Shown here in pieces: positions 1 to 9,205 of a DNA stretch of 64,000 bases (within the stretch, counting starts at the first letter, position 1; each line of letters opens with the position of its first letter). The position numbers and the translations under genes were made by a program. The notes beneath the pieces are model-generated. The model made no database searches and had not been told where the DNA came from. It saw nothing but the letters and a program-made list of their open reading frames with translations. Source of the stretch: Pseudomonas sp. SJZ079 (GTDB lineage Bacteria > Pseudomonadota > Gammaproteobacteria > Pseudomonadales > Pseudomonadaceae); contig NZ_VIUH01000014.1 in the NCBI RefSeq assembly GCF_007993865.1, positions 61,808-125,807 on the forward strand, in the 5' to 3' direction.

Positions 1-272
1 GCAGCCAGGAGGGCGTTGAGCCGGTTGTACTCCAGGCGTTGTTCCGTATGCCTAAGCCGGCGGATCGCGAACAGCCAACGTTTTCCGGTGTCAGTCTCAA
101 TAGTGGCGATTTTGTGATTGTCCGCTTGGATGGCGTGAGTCAGCCTGAAGGGGCCCTGAGTGCGGAAGATAGAGCCATGTACGGCCGCTTCCTGGCCTCG
201 CGCAGTGGCCAGCAAGACTTTGCCGCGTTTCGTAAGTATCTGAAAAATAAGGCGGATATCGAGCGTTTCTGA
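1..272 (+). CDS. ppiD: Peptidyl-prolyl isomerase/periplasmic chaperone PpiD, C-terminal fragment
   Basis: This is the last 90 or so codons of a gene that begins before the window; the reading frame is open from base 3. PpiD is a membrane-anchored periplasmic foldase that helps newly exported outer-membrane proteins fold. The visible part holds the C-terminal domain with a 'VVLQALFRMPKP' stretch and a 'FRKYLKNKADIERF' end, as in Pseudomonas PpiD. The parvulin domain and the N-terminal membrane anchor lie outside the window. The call also rests on position: in P. aeruginosa ppiD is directly followed by a convergent fabI, as here. Its terminator has been interrupted by a mobile element. Confidence 0.8.
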   Translation, partial: SQEGVEPVVLQALFRMPKPADREQPTFSGVSLNSGDFVIVRLDGVSQPEGALSAEDRAMYGRFLASRSGQQDFAAFRKYLKNKADIERF

Positions 273-341
273 TTCCGCCGGAATAGGAAGGTCGCTTTAA
301 CAGACTGTGTGAAAACGGTCTGTTACTGGTCACGATATAAA

Positions 342-376
342 AGCAAACGCCCCGACTGGTTCGGGGCGTTTGCTTT
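342..376. terminator. Strong bidirectional hairpin terminator inside the IS remnant
   Basis: GC-rich arms GCAAACGCCCCGA and TCGGGGCGTTTGC flank a 4-5 nt loop, followed by TTTT on the plus strand and preceded by AAAA. It sits just beyond the transposase stop (406), so it was probably the terminator of the transposase gene. It may now also stop transcripts leaving ppiD. Confidence 0.8.
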
Positions 377-405
377 TGCGATCAAAAAATCTCAGTACAG
401 ACTGT

Positions 406-758
406 TTAGGCCAGCAGATCGCTCATCCGGCGCGGGCCCAGCATGTCAATGGCTCGTTTGAGGTTATAGACCTGCTGCACTTGAATGGCTGCCCGTCGCC
501 CTGGGTGTTGATGGCGCGGTTCGGCGGCACATGCGCTGGAAGTAGCCGTAGAGATACGGATTGAGAAAGTCAGTAGGATTGTAGGAGGCTCGCCCGGTCT
601 TGTGTGGCTGAACTTTGCTGAAGCCTAACGCGAGCAAATCCAGCTGCGCGACATAGGCTTCAATCACCCGCACCGAGATGTTCCTCGGGAGCCAACTCAT
701 CCAGCGCCACCGGGAACAAACTGCCTTGGCTGCGCGCCTCGTCTTGGATGCAGTGCAT
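406..758 (-). pseudogene. IS1182-family transposase remnant (frameshifted, internally deleted)
   Basis: Reading from an ATG at 758, the minus strand encodes a peptide with 'LFPVALDELAPEEHL', typical of the start of IS1182-family transposases. A +1 shift near 675 then continues as 'VRVIEAYVAQLDLLALGFSK' and 'YNPTDFLNPYLYGYFQR', matching the conserved N-terminal block of the family. The frame is lost again near 530. Close to the stop at 406 another frame reads 'YNLKRAIDMLGPRRMSDLLA', like the family's C-terminal tail. Several hundred central codons, including the DDE catalytic core, are missing, so no active transposase can be made. Confidence 0.75.
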
Positions 759-868
759 AAACAAAAATACCCATATCTCTCGATACGGGTATTTCTATAT
801 CTGCCGCCCAGGCCGCTAGGTTTTCACACAGTCTGTTAAGCGGCCTTTTTATGCTTGAGTTTTAGCTA

Positions 869-1666
869 TCACTCTTCGTCCATAGCACCCATGGCGGTGG
901 TGTTGAAGCCGCCATCGACGTAAAGGATTTCACCGCTGATGCCGGACGCCAGATCGGAACAGATAAAGGCACCGGCGTTGCCGACTTCCTCGATGGTCAC
1001 GTTGCGACGCAGTGGCGTCTGCTTCTCGTTGGCGGCAAGCATCTTGCGGAAGCTCTTGATGCCTGAGGCTGCCAGTGTGCGGATAGGTCCGGCGGAGATG
1101 GCGTTAACGCGGGTGCCCTCTGGGCCAAGGCTGCCAGCCAGGTAGCGTACACCGGCTTCCAGGCTGGCTTTGGCCATGCCCATCACGTTGTAGTTCGGCA
1201 TGGTCCGCTCGGCGCCCAGGTAAGACAGGGTGAGCAGGCTGCCATTGCGGCCTTTCATCATCTCGCGACCGGCTTTGGCCAGGGCGACCAGGCTGTAGGC
1301 GCTGATGTCATGGGCAATGCGAAAGCCTTCGCGGGTGGTGACTTCGGTGAAGTCGCCGTTCAGTTGGTCGCCTGGGGCAAAACCGACCGAGTGGACGATG
1401 CAGTCCAGGCCGTCCCACTTCTTGCTCAGGGCCTCGAAAACCGAGACGATTTCTTCATCGCTGGCCACATCACAAGGGAAGCACATTTCAGGGGTGGAGC
1501 CCCAGCCTGCAGCGAACTCTTCGACCCGCCCTTTGAGCTTTTCGTTCTGATAGGTGAAGGCCAGTTCGGCGCCTTCTCGGTGCATGGCCGCGGCGATACC
1601 CGAGGCGATGGACAGTTTGCTGGCAACGCCAACGATCAGTACGCGCTTACCGGTTAGAAAACCCAT
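869..1666 (-). CDS. fabI: Enoyl-[acyl-carrier-protein] reductase (NADH) FabI
   Basis: FabI reduces trans-2-enoyl-ACP in the last step of each fatty-acid elongation cycle in the cytoplasm and is the classical triclosan target. The 265-residue length equals that of P. aeruginosa FabI. The N-terminal cofactor site reads '[13 protein letters not shown]' (residues 13-25). The catalytic Tyr149, Tyr159 and Lys166 lie in '[19 protein letters not shown]', which has the FabI spacing rather than the general SDR Tyr-X3-Lys motif. '[11 protein letters not shown]' follows the active site. The gene is transcribed toward ppiD and is separated from the npp transporter genes by about 30 bp, so it may share their transcript. 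Confidence 0.97.
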   Translation of the reverse strand: MGFLTGKRVLIVGVASKLSIASGIAAAMHREGAELAFTYQNEKLKGRVEEFAAGWGSTPEMCFPCDVASDEEIVSVFEALSKKWDGLDCIVHSVGFAPGDQLNGDFTEVTTREGFRIAHDISAYSLVALAKAGREMMKGRNGSLLTLSYLGAERTMPNYNVMGMAKASLEAGVRYLAGSLGPEGTRVNAISAGPIRTLAASGIKSFRKMLAANEKQTPLRRNVTIEEVGNAGAFICSDLASGISGEILYVDGGFNTTAMGAMDEE

Positions 1667-1695
1667 GTGTGTTCTTCCTCTTCCTGCTTTAAGGA

Positions 1696-3309
1696 TTAGT
1701 CGACAGTGGCTGGGGCCATGAAGGCGGCTTCCAGCAACTGCCGTGTATAAATGTGCTGAGGTGCCGCGAAGATCCTGTCTGCACGGCCTTGTTCGACTAC
1801 CTGGCCCTCCTTGACCACTATCAGGTGGTGGCTGATCGCCCGAACCACCGCCAAATCATGGCTGATGAACAGGTAGCTCAGGTTGTACTTGGCCTGCAAC
1901 GTTCGCAACAACTCGACTACTTGGCGCTGAACAGTACGGTCGAGCGCAGAAGTTGGCTCGTCCAACAGTATCAGCGCCGGCTTCAGCACCAGTGCGCGGG
2001 CAATGGCAATTCGCTGCCGTTGCCCACCGGAAAACTCGTGAGGGTAGCGATGTCGGGTTTCCGGATCCAGACCTACCTCCAAAAGCGCATCGATAATCGC
2101 TTGTTCCTGCTCTGCATCTGTCCCCATGCGGTGTATGCGCAGGCCCTCGCCAACAATCATGCCCACCGACATCCGCGGGCTCAGGCTGCCGAATGGATCC
2201 TGAAATACCACCTGCATCTGCCTGCGCAGCGGGCGCACCTCCTGCTGTGACAAACCGTCCATGGCCTGACCTCGAAAGCGAATGGCACCCTGGCTGCCGA
2301 GCAGCCGAAGAATGGCCAAACCGAGGGTGGACTTGCCAGAACCGCTTTCACCGACGATGCCCAGGGTTTGGCCCTGAGGCAGGCTGAAGTTGATTCCATC
2401 CACCGCTTTCACATAATCGACGGTTTTGCGCAGCAGTCCTTTCTTGATCGGGAACCACACGCGCAGATCGTCGACTTCCAGGATCGGCTCGCCGGGCGGG
2501 TTGGCAACCGGCTCGCCGCTGGGCTCGGCACCGAGCAGTTCCTGGGTATAGGGATGCTGCGGTGCATGGAACAATGATTCACACGACGCTTGTTCGACGA
2601 TCTGTCCGCGCTGCATGACACATACCCGATGAGCAATTCGTCGAACCAGGTTGAGGTCATGGCTGATCAGCAGCAGGGCCATGCCCAGGCGCGCTTGTAG
2701 CTCTTTGAGTAATTCGAGAATCTTCAGCTGAACGGTGACGTCCAGAGCAGTGGTTGGCTCATCGGCGATCAACAACTCGGGTTCGTTGGCCAGGGCCATG
2801 GCGATCATCACCCGCTGGCGTTGGCCGCCAGACAGCTCATGTGGGTAAGCCTTGAGGCGTTTGTGTGGCTCGGGAATGCCGACCAGGTCCAGCAGCTCAA
2901 GCGTGCGTGCCGTGGCGGCTTTACCTGTCAGTCCCTTGTGCAGTGCCAGCACTTCGTTGATCTGCTTCTCGATGCAGTGCAAGGGGTTAAGCGAGGTCAT
3001 CGGCTCCTGGAAGACCATGGCAATGCGATTGCCGCGGATGCCACGCAGCCTGTTCTCACTAAGCTTGAGCAGGTCTTCTCCGGCGTAGTGAATGCTGCCT
3101 GTCGGGTGCTGCGCCAGCGGGTAGGGCAGCAGTCGCAGGATCGAGTGTGCGGTGACCGATTTGCCGGAACCGCTTTCGCCGACCAGGGCCAGCGTCTCGC
3201 CGCGGCGGATATCGAAGCTGACGGCTTCGACCACCCGTTGCTTGGAATCGCCGGTGACGAACTCGACAGCCAGGTTGCGGACTTCGATGAGGGGGGCGGA
3301 ATCGGTCAT
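1696..3309 (-). CDS. nppD: Peptide/peptidyl-nucleoside ABC importer, dual ATP-binding protein (NppD/YejF type)
   Basis: This cytoplasmic ATPase powers the importer encoded by the next four genes. It has two complete nucleotide-binding domains in one chain, each with a Walker A motif ([18 protein letters not shown]), an ABC signature ([16 protein letters not shown]) and a DEPT-type Walker B. Each half ends in the region typical of oligopeptide/dipeptide ABC ATPases. I place the start at the ATG at 3309 ([10 protein letters not shown]), one base after the nppC stop and behind a GAGGAAA ribosome site. An upstream in-frame ATG at 3336 would overlap nppC. In P. aeruginosa the orthologous NppA1A2BCD system imports peptidyl nucleoside antibiotics; in E. 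coli, YejABEF imports peptide antibiotics such as microcin C. Confidence 0.93.
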   Translation of the reverse strand: MTDSAPLIEVRNLAVEFVTGDSKQRVVEAVSFDIRRGETLALVGESGSGKSVTAHSILRLLPYPLAQHPTGSIHYAGEDLLKLSENRLRGIRGNRIAMVFQEPMTSLNPLHCIEKQINEVLALHKGLTGKAATARTLELLDLVGIPEPHKRLKAYPHELSGGQRQRVMIAMALANEPELLIADEPTTALDVTVQLKILELLKELQARLGMALLLISHDLNLVRRIAHRVCVMQRGQIVEQASCESLFHAPQHPYTQELLGAEPSGEPVANPPGEPILEVDDLRVWFPIKKGLLRKTVDYVKAVDGINFSLPQGQTLGIVGESGSGKSTLGLAILRLLGSQGAIRFRGQAMDGLSQQEVRPLRRQMQVVFQDPFGSLSPRMSVGMIVGEGLRIHRMGTDAEQEQAIIDALLEVGLDPETRHRYPHEFSGGQRQRIAIARALVLKPALILLDEPTSALDRTVQRQVVELLRTLQAKYNLSYLFISHDLAVVRAISHHLIVVKEGQVVEQGRADRIFAAPQHIYTRQLLEAAFMAPATVD

Positions 3310-3310
3310 C

Positions 3311-4330
3311 TTATTTCCTCGGGTCGAAGGCATCACGCGCCGCTTCGCCGATAAACACCAGCAGGCTCAACATGATCGCCAGTACGGCAAAGGCACTGAT
3401 GCCCAACCATGGTGCTTGCAGGTTGGACTTACCCTGGGCGACCAGTTCGCCCAGCGAGGGTGCGCCAGGTGGCAGGCCGAAGCCGAGAAAGTCCAGTGCG
3501 GTCAGGGTGCCGATGGCGCCCGTGAGGATGAATGGCATGAAGGTCATGGTCGACACCATGGCGTTGGGCAAGATGTGGTTGAACATGATGGCGCCGTTCT
3601 GCATGCCCAGGGCGCGAGCGGCACGCACATATTCCAGATTGCGGCCGCGGAGAAATTCGGCGCGCACCACATCGACCAGGCTCATCCAGGAGAACAGCAG
3701 CATGATGCCCAGCAGCCACCAGAAGTTCGGTTGCACGAAACTGGCGAGGATGATCAACAGGTATAGCACCGGCAGACCCGACCAGACTTCCAGGAAGCGT
3801 TGTCCGACCAGGTCGACCCAGCCGCCGTAAAAGCCCTGCAAGGCGCCGGCGAACACGCCGACGATCGAACTGAGCACGGTCAGGATCAAGGCGAACAACA
3901 CCGAGATGCGGAAGCCGTAAATTACCCGCGCCAATACATCGCGGCCCTGGTCGTCGGTGCCCAGCCAGTTAGCGCTGGAGGGCGGCGCTGGGGCGGGGAC
4001 TTCCAGGTCGTAATTGATGCTGGAATAGCTGAAAGGGATGGGCGGCCAAAGCATCCAGCCGTCTTTCGCTTCGATCAGCTCCTGAATGTACGGGCTTTTG
4101 TAGTTCGCTTGCAGCGGGAACTCGCCGCCGAACACGGTTTCCGGGTAGCGCTTGAACACCGGGAAAAACCACTCGCCGTCATAACGTACGGCGAGCGGTT
4201 TGTCGTTGGCGATCAGCTCGGCACCGAGGGTGACGAAAAACAGCGAGAGAAAGATCCACAGCGACCACCAGCCGCGTTTGTGGGCCTTGAAGCGCTCGAA
4301 GCGCCGTTGGTTGAGCGGGGAGAGGGCCAT
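3311..4330 (-). CDS. nppC: Peptide ABC importer permease (NppC/YejE type)
   Basis: This is the second inner-membrane subunit of the importer. It has an N-terminal cytoplasmic stretch with 'RFERFKAHKRGWWSLWIF' leading into the first membrane helix, a long periplasmic loop (roughly residues 35-130), and then a cluster of five hydrophobic helices. The ATPase-docking loop reads 'RAARALGMQNGAIMF'. The start at 4330 (MALSPLNQ) lies one base after the nppB stop, so translation is probably coupled. The 339-residue length and N-terminal extension fit YejE-type permeases rather than the shorter DppC/OppC. Confidence 0.93.
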   Translation of the reverse strand: MALSPLNQRRFERFKAHKRGWWSLWIFLSLFFVTLGAELIANDKPLAVRYDGEWFFPVFKRYPETVFGGEFPLQANYKSPYIQELIEAKDGWMLWPPIPFSYSSINYDLEVPAPAPPSSANWLGTDDQGRDVLARVIYGFRISVLFALILTVLSSIVGVFAGALQGFYGGWVDLVGQRFLEVWSGLPVLYLLIILASFVQPNFWWLLGIMLLFSWMSLVDVVRAEFLRGRNLEYVRAARALGMQNGAIMFNHILPNAMVSTMTFMPFILTGAIGTLTALDFLGFGLPPGAPSLGELVAQGKSNLQAPWLGISAFAVLAIMLSLLVFIGEAARDAFDPRK

Positions 4331-4331
4331 T

Positions 4332-5405
4332 TCAGTTCTCCCGACTTTCAAAGTCGATGCGCGGATCGACCAGGGTATAGGTGATGTCGCCGATCAATTT
4401 CACGACCAGACCCAATAAGGTGAAGATGAACAGGGTGCCGAAGACCACCGGGTAATCGCGGTTGATGGCCGCCTCGAAGCTCATTAGGCCGAGGCCATCG
4501 AGGGAGAAGATCACCTCGATCAGCAAGGAGCCGGTGAAGAACAGGCCGATAAAGGCTGCCGGGAACCCGGCGATGATGATCAGCATGGCGTTGCGGAACA
4601 CATGGCCATACAGCACGCGGTTGTTGGTCAGGCCCTTGGCGCGCGCGGTGACCACATACTGTTTGTTGATTTCGTCGAGGAAACTGTTTTTGGTCAGCAG
4701 GGTCAAGGTGGCGAAGTTCCCGATGACCAGCGCAGTGATCGGCAGGGCCAGGTGCCAGAAGTAATCGAGCAGCTTGCCGGCAAAGCTGAGTTCATCGAAG
4801 TTGTTCGAGGTCAGGCCGCGCAGCGGAAACCAGTCCAGGTAGCTGCCGCCAGCGAATACCACGATCAACAGGATGGCGAAGAGGAAGGCTGGAATCGCGT
4901 AGCCGACGATGATCGCCGAGCTGGTCCAGACGTCGAAGGCACTGCCATGCCGGGTGGCCTTGGCGATGCCCATGGGGATCGAGACCAGGTACATGATCAG
5001 GGTGCTCCACAGCCCGAGAGAGATCGACACCGGCATCTTCTCGATGATCAGGTCGATGACTTTGGCATCGCGAAAGAAGCTTTCGCCGAAGTCGAGTTGG
5101 GCATAGTTCTTCAGCATGATCCAGAAACGCTCGGGGGCCGGCTTGTCGAAGCCATACAAGCGCTCAATTTCGGCGATCAGGTCGGGATCGAGGCCTTGCG
5201 CGCCGCGGTAGTTGGAACCGGCCACGGCCACCTCGGCGCCCCCGCCGGCGATCCGGCTGGTGGCCCCCTCAAACCCCTCCAGTTTGGCGATCATCTGCTC
5301 CACAGGGCCACCGGGAGCGGCCTGGATGATGAGGAAGTTGATCAGCAGGATGCCGAATAGGGTAGGAATAATCAGCAACAGGCGACGGACAATATACGCC
5401 AGCAT
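4332..5405 (-). CDS. nppB: Peptide ABC importer permease (NppB/YejB type)
   Basis: This 357-residue inner-membrane permease pairs with the NppC product. The N-terminal helix '[20 protein letters not shown]' is typical of the DppB/OppB/YejB family. A large periplasmic insert follows (about residues 35-110, containing '[15 protein letters not shown]'), a feature of the YejB branch. The ATPase-contact loop '[15 protein letters not shown]' is present. The start is one base after the nppA2 stop (5407), so the cistrons are tightly packed. Confidence 0.93.
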   Translation of the reverse strand: MLAYIVRRLLLIIPTLFGILLINFLIIQAAPGGPVEQMIAKLEGFEGATSRIAGGGAEVAVAGSNYRGAQGLDPDLIAEIERLYGFDKPAPERFWIMLKNYAQLDFGESFFRDAKVIDLIIEKMPVSISLGLWSTLIMYLVSIPMGIAKATRHGSAFDVWTSSAIIVGYAIPAFLFAILLIVVFAGGSYLDWFPLRGLTSNNFDELSFAGKLLDYFWHLALPITALVIGNFATLTLLTKNSFLDEINKQYVVTARAKGLTNNRVLYGHVFRNAMLIIIAGFPAAFIGLFFTGSLLIEVIFSLDGLGLMSFEAAINRDYPVVFGTLFIFTLLGLVVKLIGDITYTLVDPRIDFESREN

Positions 5406-5406
5406 C

Positions 5407-7239
5407 TTATTGCTCCGTGCTCGCTGGCTCAGCGGCTTCCGCCGTCGGCAGCGGGTTAACCCACCAGGTATTCAGACCGATGTCGTATTGCGGCGTGATT
5501 TTTGGGTGCTGCAGGCGATTCCAATAGGCCACGCGCCAGGTCTTGATATGCCAGTTAGGAATGACGTAATGGCCCCAGAGCAGCACACGGTCCAAGGCAC
5601 GGGTGTGGGCAATCAGGCTCTGGCGCGAGTCGGCGTTGATCAGACCATCGACCAGTTGATCGATGGCCGGGTCCTTCAAGCCGATAAAGTTACGGCTGCC
5701 GGGATTGTCCGCGCTGCTGGAGTGCCAGTACTCGCGCTGTTCGTTACCCGGCGAGTTGGATTGGCCGAAACCGCCGACAATCAGGTCGAAATCCCGCGAA
5801 CGCAGGCGGTTGATGTATTGCGACACGTCGACCCGGCGGATCACCAGTTCCATGCCGAGATCCGCCATGTTGCGTTTGAATGGCAGCAGCACACGCTCGA
5901 ACTCGGTTTGCGCCAGGAGGAACTCGAAGCTGACTGGCTTGCCCTCGGCATCGAGCATCTGATCGCCGTCGATGCGCCAGCCGGCTTCCTGCAGCAACTG
6001 GTAGGCCCGACGTTGCTGTTTGCGAATGATGCCGCTGCCATCGGTGACGGGCACCCGGAACTCTTCGGTAAAAACCTGTGGGGCGATCTGGTCGCGCAAT
6101 GGCTCGAGGATTTTCAGTTCGTCCGGGCCGGGCAGGCCACTGGAGGCCAGTTCAGAGTTATCGAAATAGCTGTGGGTGCGGGTGTAAGCACCGTTGAACA
6201 GTTGTTTATTGGCCCATTCGAAATCGAACAGCAAGCCGAGCGCCTCACGCACCCTGGGGTCCTGAAACACTGGGCGACGAATATTGAAGATGAAGCCCTG
6301 CATGCCGGTAGGGTTATGGTTCTCGATCTCTTCTTTGATTAGTTGGCCACTGGTGACCGCCGGCGTGTCGTAGGCGGTGGCCCAGTTTTTCGCACTGGTC
6401 TCCAGCCAGTAATCGAATTGTCCGGCCTTCAAGGCCTCCAGCGCCACGGTATTGTCGCGGTAGTAGTCGATGCGCATGCTGTCGAAGTTGTAGAAGCCAC
6501 GATTGACCGGCAGATCCTTACCCCACCAGTCAGCGACCCGCTGGTAACGAATGGAGCGACCGGCTTTGACCTCTGCGACTTTATACGGGCCGCTGCCCAG
6601 TGGGATTTCCAGGTTGCTTTTGCTGAAGTCGCGCTCGGCCCACCAGTGTTTGGGCAGTACCGGCAGTTGGCCAAGTATCAGCGGCAGCTCACGGTTGCCC
6701 GCATGCTTGAAGATGAAACGCACTTTCAACGGACTCTCGACTTCGACCTTGTCGACATCGGCGTAGTAGCCGCGATAGGTGGGCGAGCCCTGGGTCATCA
6801 GGGTCTCGAAGGTGAACTTGACGTCTTCTGCGGTCACTGGTTGGCCGTCATGAAAGCGCGCTTCGGGACGCAGGTAGAAGCGCACCCAGGCATTGTCCGG
6901 GGCTTTTTCGATTTTTTCGGCCAGCAGGCCGTATTCGGTGAAGGGCTCGTCCAGACCATGACGGGTGAGGGTGTCGTAAATCAAGCCGATATCGTCGGCA
7001 GACACACCTTTATTAATAAACGGGTTGAGGCTGTCGAAACCACCGAAGCCTGTCTGGCGGAAGTTACCGCCTTTCGGTGCCTGCGGATTGACGTAGTCGA
7101 AGTGCTGGTAATCGGCGGGGTACTTGGCAGGCTCACCATACAGGGTCAGCGCGTGCTTGGGCGCAGCCTGGGTCAGGCTGGCCAGGCCGAGCAGTAGCAG
7201 GCTGCTGACGTGCAGGAAACTGCGCAGCGAATGGGTCAT
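5407..7239 (-). CDS. nppA2: Extracellular solute-binding protein of peptide ABC importer (second copy)
   Basis: This is a periplasmic binding protein of the SBP_bac_5 (DppA/OppA/YejA) family that delivers peptides to NppBC. I start it at 7239 ([10 protein letters not shown]), which gives a clear signal peptide with a hydrophobic core '[15 protein letters not shown]' and a mature protein of about 585 residues. Family landmarks include '[19 protein letters not shown]' and '[10 protein letters not shown]'-like segments. ATGA at 7236-7239 overlaps the stop of nppA1, indicating coupled translation. It is a tandem paralogue of nppA1, with the same predicted length (610 residues) and many shared motifs. 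Confidence 0.92.
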   Translation of the reverse strand: MTHSLRSFLHVSSLLLLGLASLTQAAPKHALTLYGEPAKYPADYQHFDYVNPQAPKGGNFRQTGFGGFDSLNPFINKGVSADDIGLIYDTLTRHGLDEPFTEYGLLAEKIEKAPDNAWVRFYLRPEARFHDGQPVTAEDVKFTFETLMTQGSPTYRGYYADVDKVEVESPLKVRFIFKHAGNRELPLILGQLPVLPKHWWAERDFSKSNLEIPLGSGPYKVAEVKAGRSIRYQRVADWWGKDLPVNRGFYNFDSMRIDYYRDNTVALEALKAGQFDYWLETSAKNWATAYDTPAVTSGQLIKEEIENHNPTGMQGFIFNIRRPVFQDPRVREALGLLFDFEWANKQLFNGAYTRTHSYFDNSELASSGLPGPDELKILEPLRDQIAPQVFTEEFRVPVTDGSGIIRKQQRRAYQLLQEAGWRIDGDQMLDAEGKPVSFEFLLAQTEFERVLLPFKRNMADLGMELVIRRVDVSQYINRLRSRDFDLIVGGFGQSNSPGNEQREYWHSSSADNPGSRNFIGLKDPAIDQLVDGLINADSRQSLIAHTRALDRVLLWGHYVIPNWHIKTWRVAYWNRLQHPKITPQYDIGLNTWWVNPLPTAEAAEPASTEQ

Positions 7240-9068
7240 CGAGCATTCTCCGAGGATTGCAGCCACCACGTGCGCAGGCCCAGGGTGTAAGGCGGCGTGG
7301 TGACGAAGGCGAAGCGGTTGCGGTACGCCAGGCGGTGATAACTGATGTACCAATTGGGAATGGTGTAGTGCTGCCAGAGCAGCACGCGGTCGAGTGCTCG
7401 AGTCGCGGCAATCTGCTCATCACGGGTCTTGGCCGAGAGCAGCTTGTCGAGCAAGGCATCGACCACCGGGTGGCTGACTCCGGCATAGTTCTTGCCACCC
7501 TTGAGGTTGGCTTGGCTGGAGTGGAAGTACAGTGACTGCTCCAGGCCAGGGCTGAGGGTTTGCGGCAAGGTCAGCAAAATCATGTCGAAGTCGAATTGAT
7601 CTAGCCGCTGTTTGTACTGAGCCCGGTCGACGGTGCGCAGATTGGCTTCAATGCCGATGCGTGCAAGGTTCTCGGTATAGGGTTGGAGAATCCGCTCCAG
7701 GTTTGGATTGACCAGCAGGATTTCCAGGTGCAACGGTTCGCCTTGCTGATTCAGCAGGCGTTGCCCCGAAGGCTTCCAGCCGGCGTCGGCCAATAGACCG
7801 AGGGCGCGGCGCAAGGTTTCCCGCGGGATGCCGTGGCCATCGGTTTGCGGCATTGCGAAGGGCTCGGTGAACAGGCGCGCCGGTAGTTGTTTGCGGTAAG
7901 GCGAAAGCAGCAACCACTCCGCGCCTTCAGGCTTGCCGGTGGCGGAGAACTCGCTGTTGGGGTAGTAGCTACTGGCCCGGGTGTAGGAGTTGTTGAATAA
8001 CGCGCGGTTGCTCCACTCGAAATCGAACATCAGCCCCAACGCTTCACGCACCTTGCGCTGGGCGAAAGCCGGGCGACGGGTATTGATGAACAATGCCTGG
8101 GTTTGCGTGGGGATCTGGTGCGGTATTTCCGCACGGATTACCTCGCCACGCGCGACCGCCGGGAAGTTGTAGCCATTTGCCCAGTTCTTGGCCTGTTGCT
8201 CTATGTAGAAGTCGAACTCGCCGGCCTTGAACGCCTCGAACGCGACGTGGCTGTCGCGGTAGAACTCCACCTCGACACGATCGAAGTTGTACTTGCCGCG
8301 ATTGACCGGGAGCTGCTCGCCCCACCAGTCTTTTACGCGCTCGAAGGTCAGGCTGCGACCCGGGCTGACCTGGGTGATGCGGTAAGGCCCGCTGCCCAGC
8401 GGCGGCTCGTAGGTGGTGGCCTTGAAGTCGCGGTCTTTCCAGTAATGTTGCGGCAGTACCGGTAATTCACCGAGGCGCAGAATCAACAGCGGGTTACCCG
8501 AGCGCTTGAACACGAAGCGGATGCGGTGGCGGTTGAGGATATCGACGCGCTTCACTTCCTGCAGGTTGGTGCGGTACTGCGGGTGGCCCTGCTTAAGCAA
8601 CAGGCGGTAGGAAAACGCCACGTCATAGGCGGTGATGGGCTTGCCGTCGTGGAAGCGCGCCTCTGGGCGCAGGTTGAACACCACCCAGCTGCGGTCGTCG
8701 CTGTACTCGACCGACTGGGCGATCAGCCCGTAACTCGACGCGGGCTCATCGCCTGAGGGGTCGTAGATGCCGGTACCAGCCATCAGTGTCTCGTTCAGGC
8801 CGGTGACGCCGTATTGCAGAAAGTTGGCCGTAGAGATCGGGCTGGTGCCCTTGAAGGTATAGGGGTTGAGCGTATCGAAACTGCCCGCGCCCATCATCCG
8901 CAGAGTCCCGCCCTTAGGCGCGGCGGGGTTGACCCAGTCGAAGTGGGTAAAGCTGGCGGGATACTTGAGCGAGCCGAATTGAGCATAACCGTGGCTTTCG
9001 CGAACGATCGCCCATGCGGGAAAGCTGATGGCCAAGCTGAGGAACAGCGAGAGGAGGGGACGTATCAA
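7236..9068 (-). CDS. nppA1: Extracellular solute-binding protein of peptide ABC importer (first copy)
   Basis: This is the first gene of the npp operon and encodes a periplasmic binding protein of the SBP_bac_5 family. The open frame runs upstream to 9242, but that extension is hydrophilic and overlaps the divergent HDOD gene. I choose the TTG at 9068, which begins 'MIRPLLSLFLSLAISFPAWA', a complete signal peptide. It also gives 610 residues, exactly the length of the nppA2 product. 'EARFHDGKPITAYDVAFSY' and 'LGSGPYRI' are conserved with nppA2. The TTG start lacks a strong ribosome site, so its choice rests on the signal peptide and paralogue length. Confidence 0.88.
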   Translation of the reverse strand: MIRPLLSLFLSLAISFPAWAIVRESHGYAQFGSLKYPASFTHFDWVNPAAPKGGTLRMMGAGSFDTLNPYTFKGTSPISTANFLQYGVTGLNETLMAGTGIYDPSGDEPASSYGLIAQSVEYSDDRSWVVFNLRPEARFHDGKPITAYDVAFSYRLLLKQGHPQYRTNLQEVKRVDILNRHRIRFVFKRSGNPLLILRLGELPVLPQHYWKDRDFKATTYEPPLGSGPYRITQVSPGRSLTFERVKDWWGEQLPVNRGKYNFDRVEVEFYRDSHVAFEAFKAGEFDFYIEQQAKNWANGYNFPAVARGEVIRAEIPHQIPTQTQALFINTRRPAFAQRKVREALGLMFDFEWSNRALFNNSYTRASSYYPNSEFSATGKPEGAEWLLLSPYRKQLPARLFTEPFAMPQTDGHGIPRETLRRALGLLADAGWKPSGQRLLNQQGEPLHLEILLVNPNLERILQPYTENLARIGIEANLRTVDRAQYKQRLDQFDFDMILLTLPQTLSPGLEQSLYFHSSQANLKGGKNYAGVSHPVVDALLDKLLSAKTRDEQIAATRALDRVLLWQHYTIPNWYISYHRLAYRNRFAFVTTPPYTLGLRTWWLQSSENAR

Positions 9069-9205
9069 GTGAAAGATCCGATCCGTGGCGGCTTTTAGGC
9101 TTCTAGTCCGGTACAGTAACAGCTTGTATCCGCTGGAAAAAGACCAGACCTCATTGCGCGGCAAGGCGGTGTTTTGCCACTCTTGGAATAAATGATAGCG
9201 AGGCC

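Larger units (their letters stand above)
301..835. mobile_element. Internally deleted IS1182-type element (MITE-like) with intact ends and TTAA target duplication
   Basis: The ends are perfect 16-bp terminal inverted repeats, CAGACTGTGTGAAAAC at 301-316 and its reverse complement at 820-835. TTAA stands directly outside both ends (297-300 and 836-839), consistent with a 4-bp target duplication. Inside, on the minus strand, are an N-terminal and a C-terminal piece of an IS1182-family transposase joined by a large deletion, plus a strong internal terminator (342-376) and a second hairpin with AAATACCC/GGGTATTT arms at 768-797. Removing the element and one TTAA joins 'AGGTCGCT' to 'AGCGGCCTTTTT', restoring a hairpin plus T-run between ppiD and fabI. 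The element therefore landed inside the shared terminator. It cannot move by itself but could be mobilised by a full-length relative. Confidence 0.8.
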
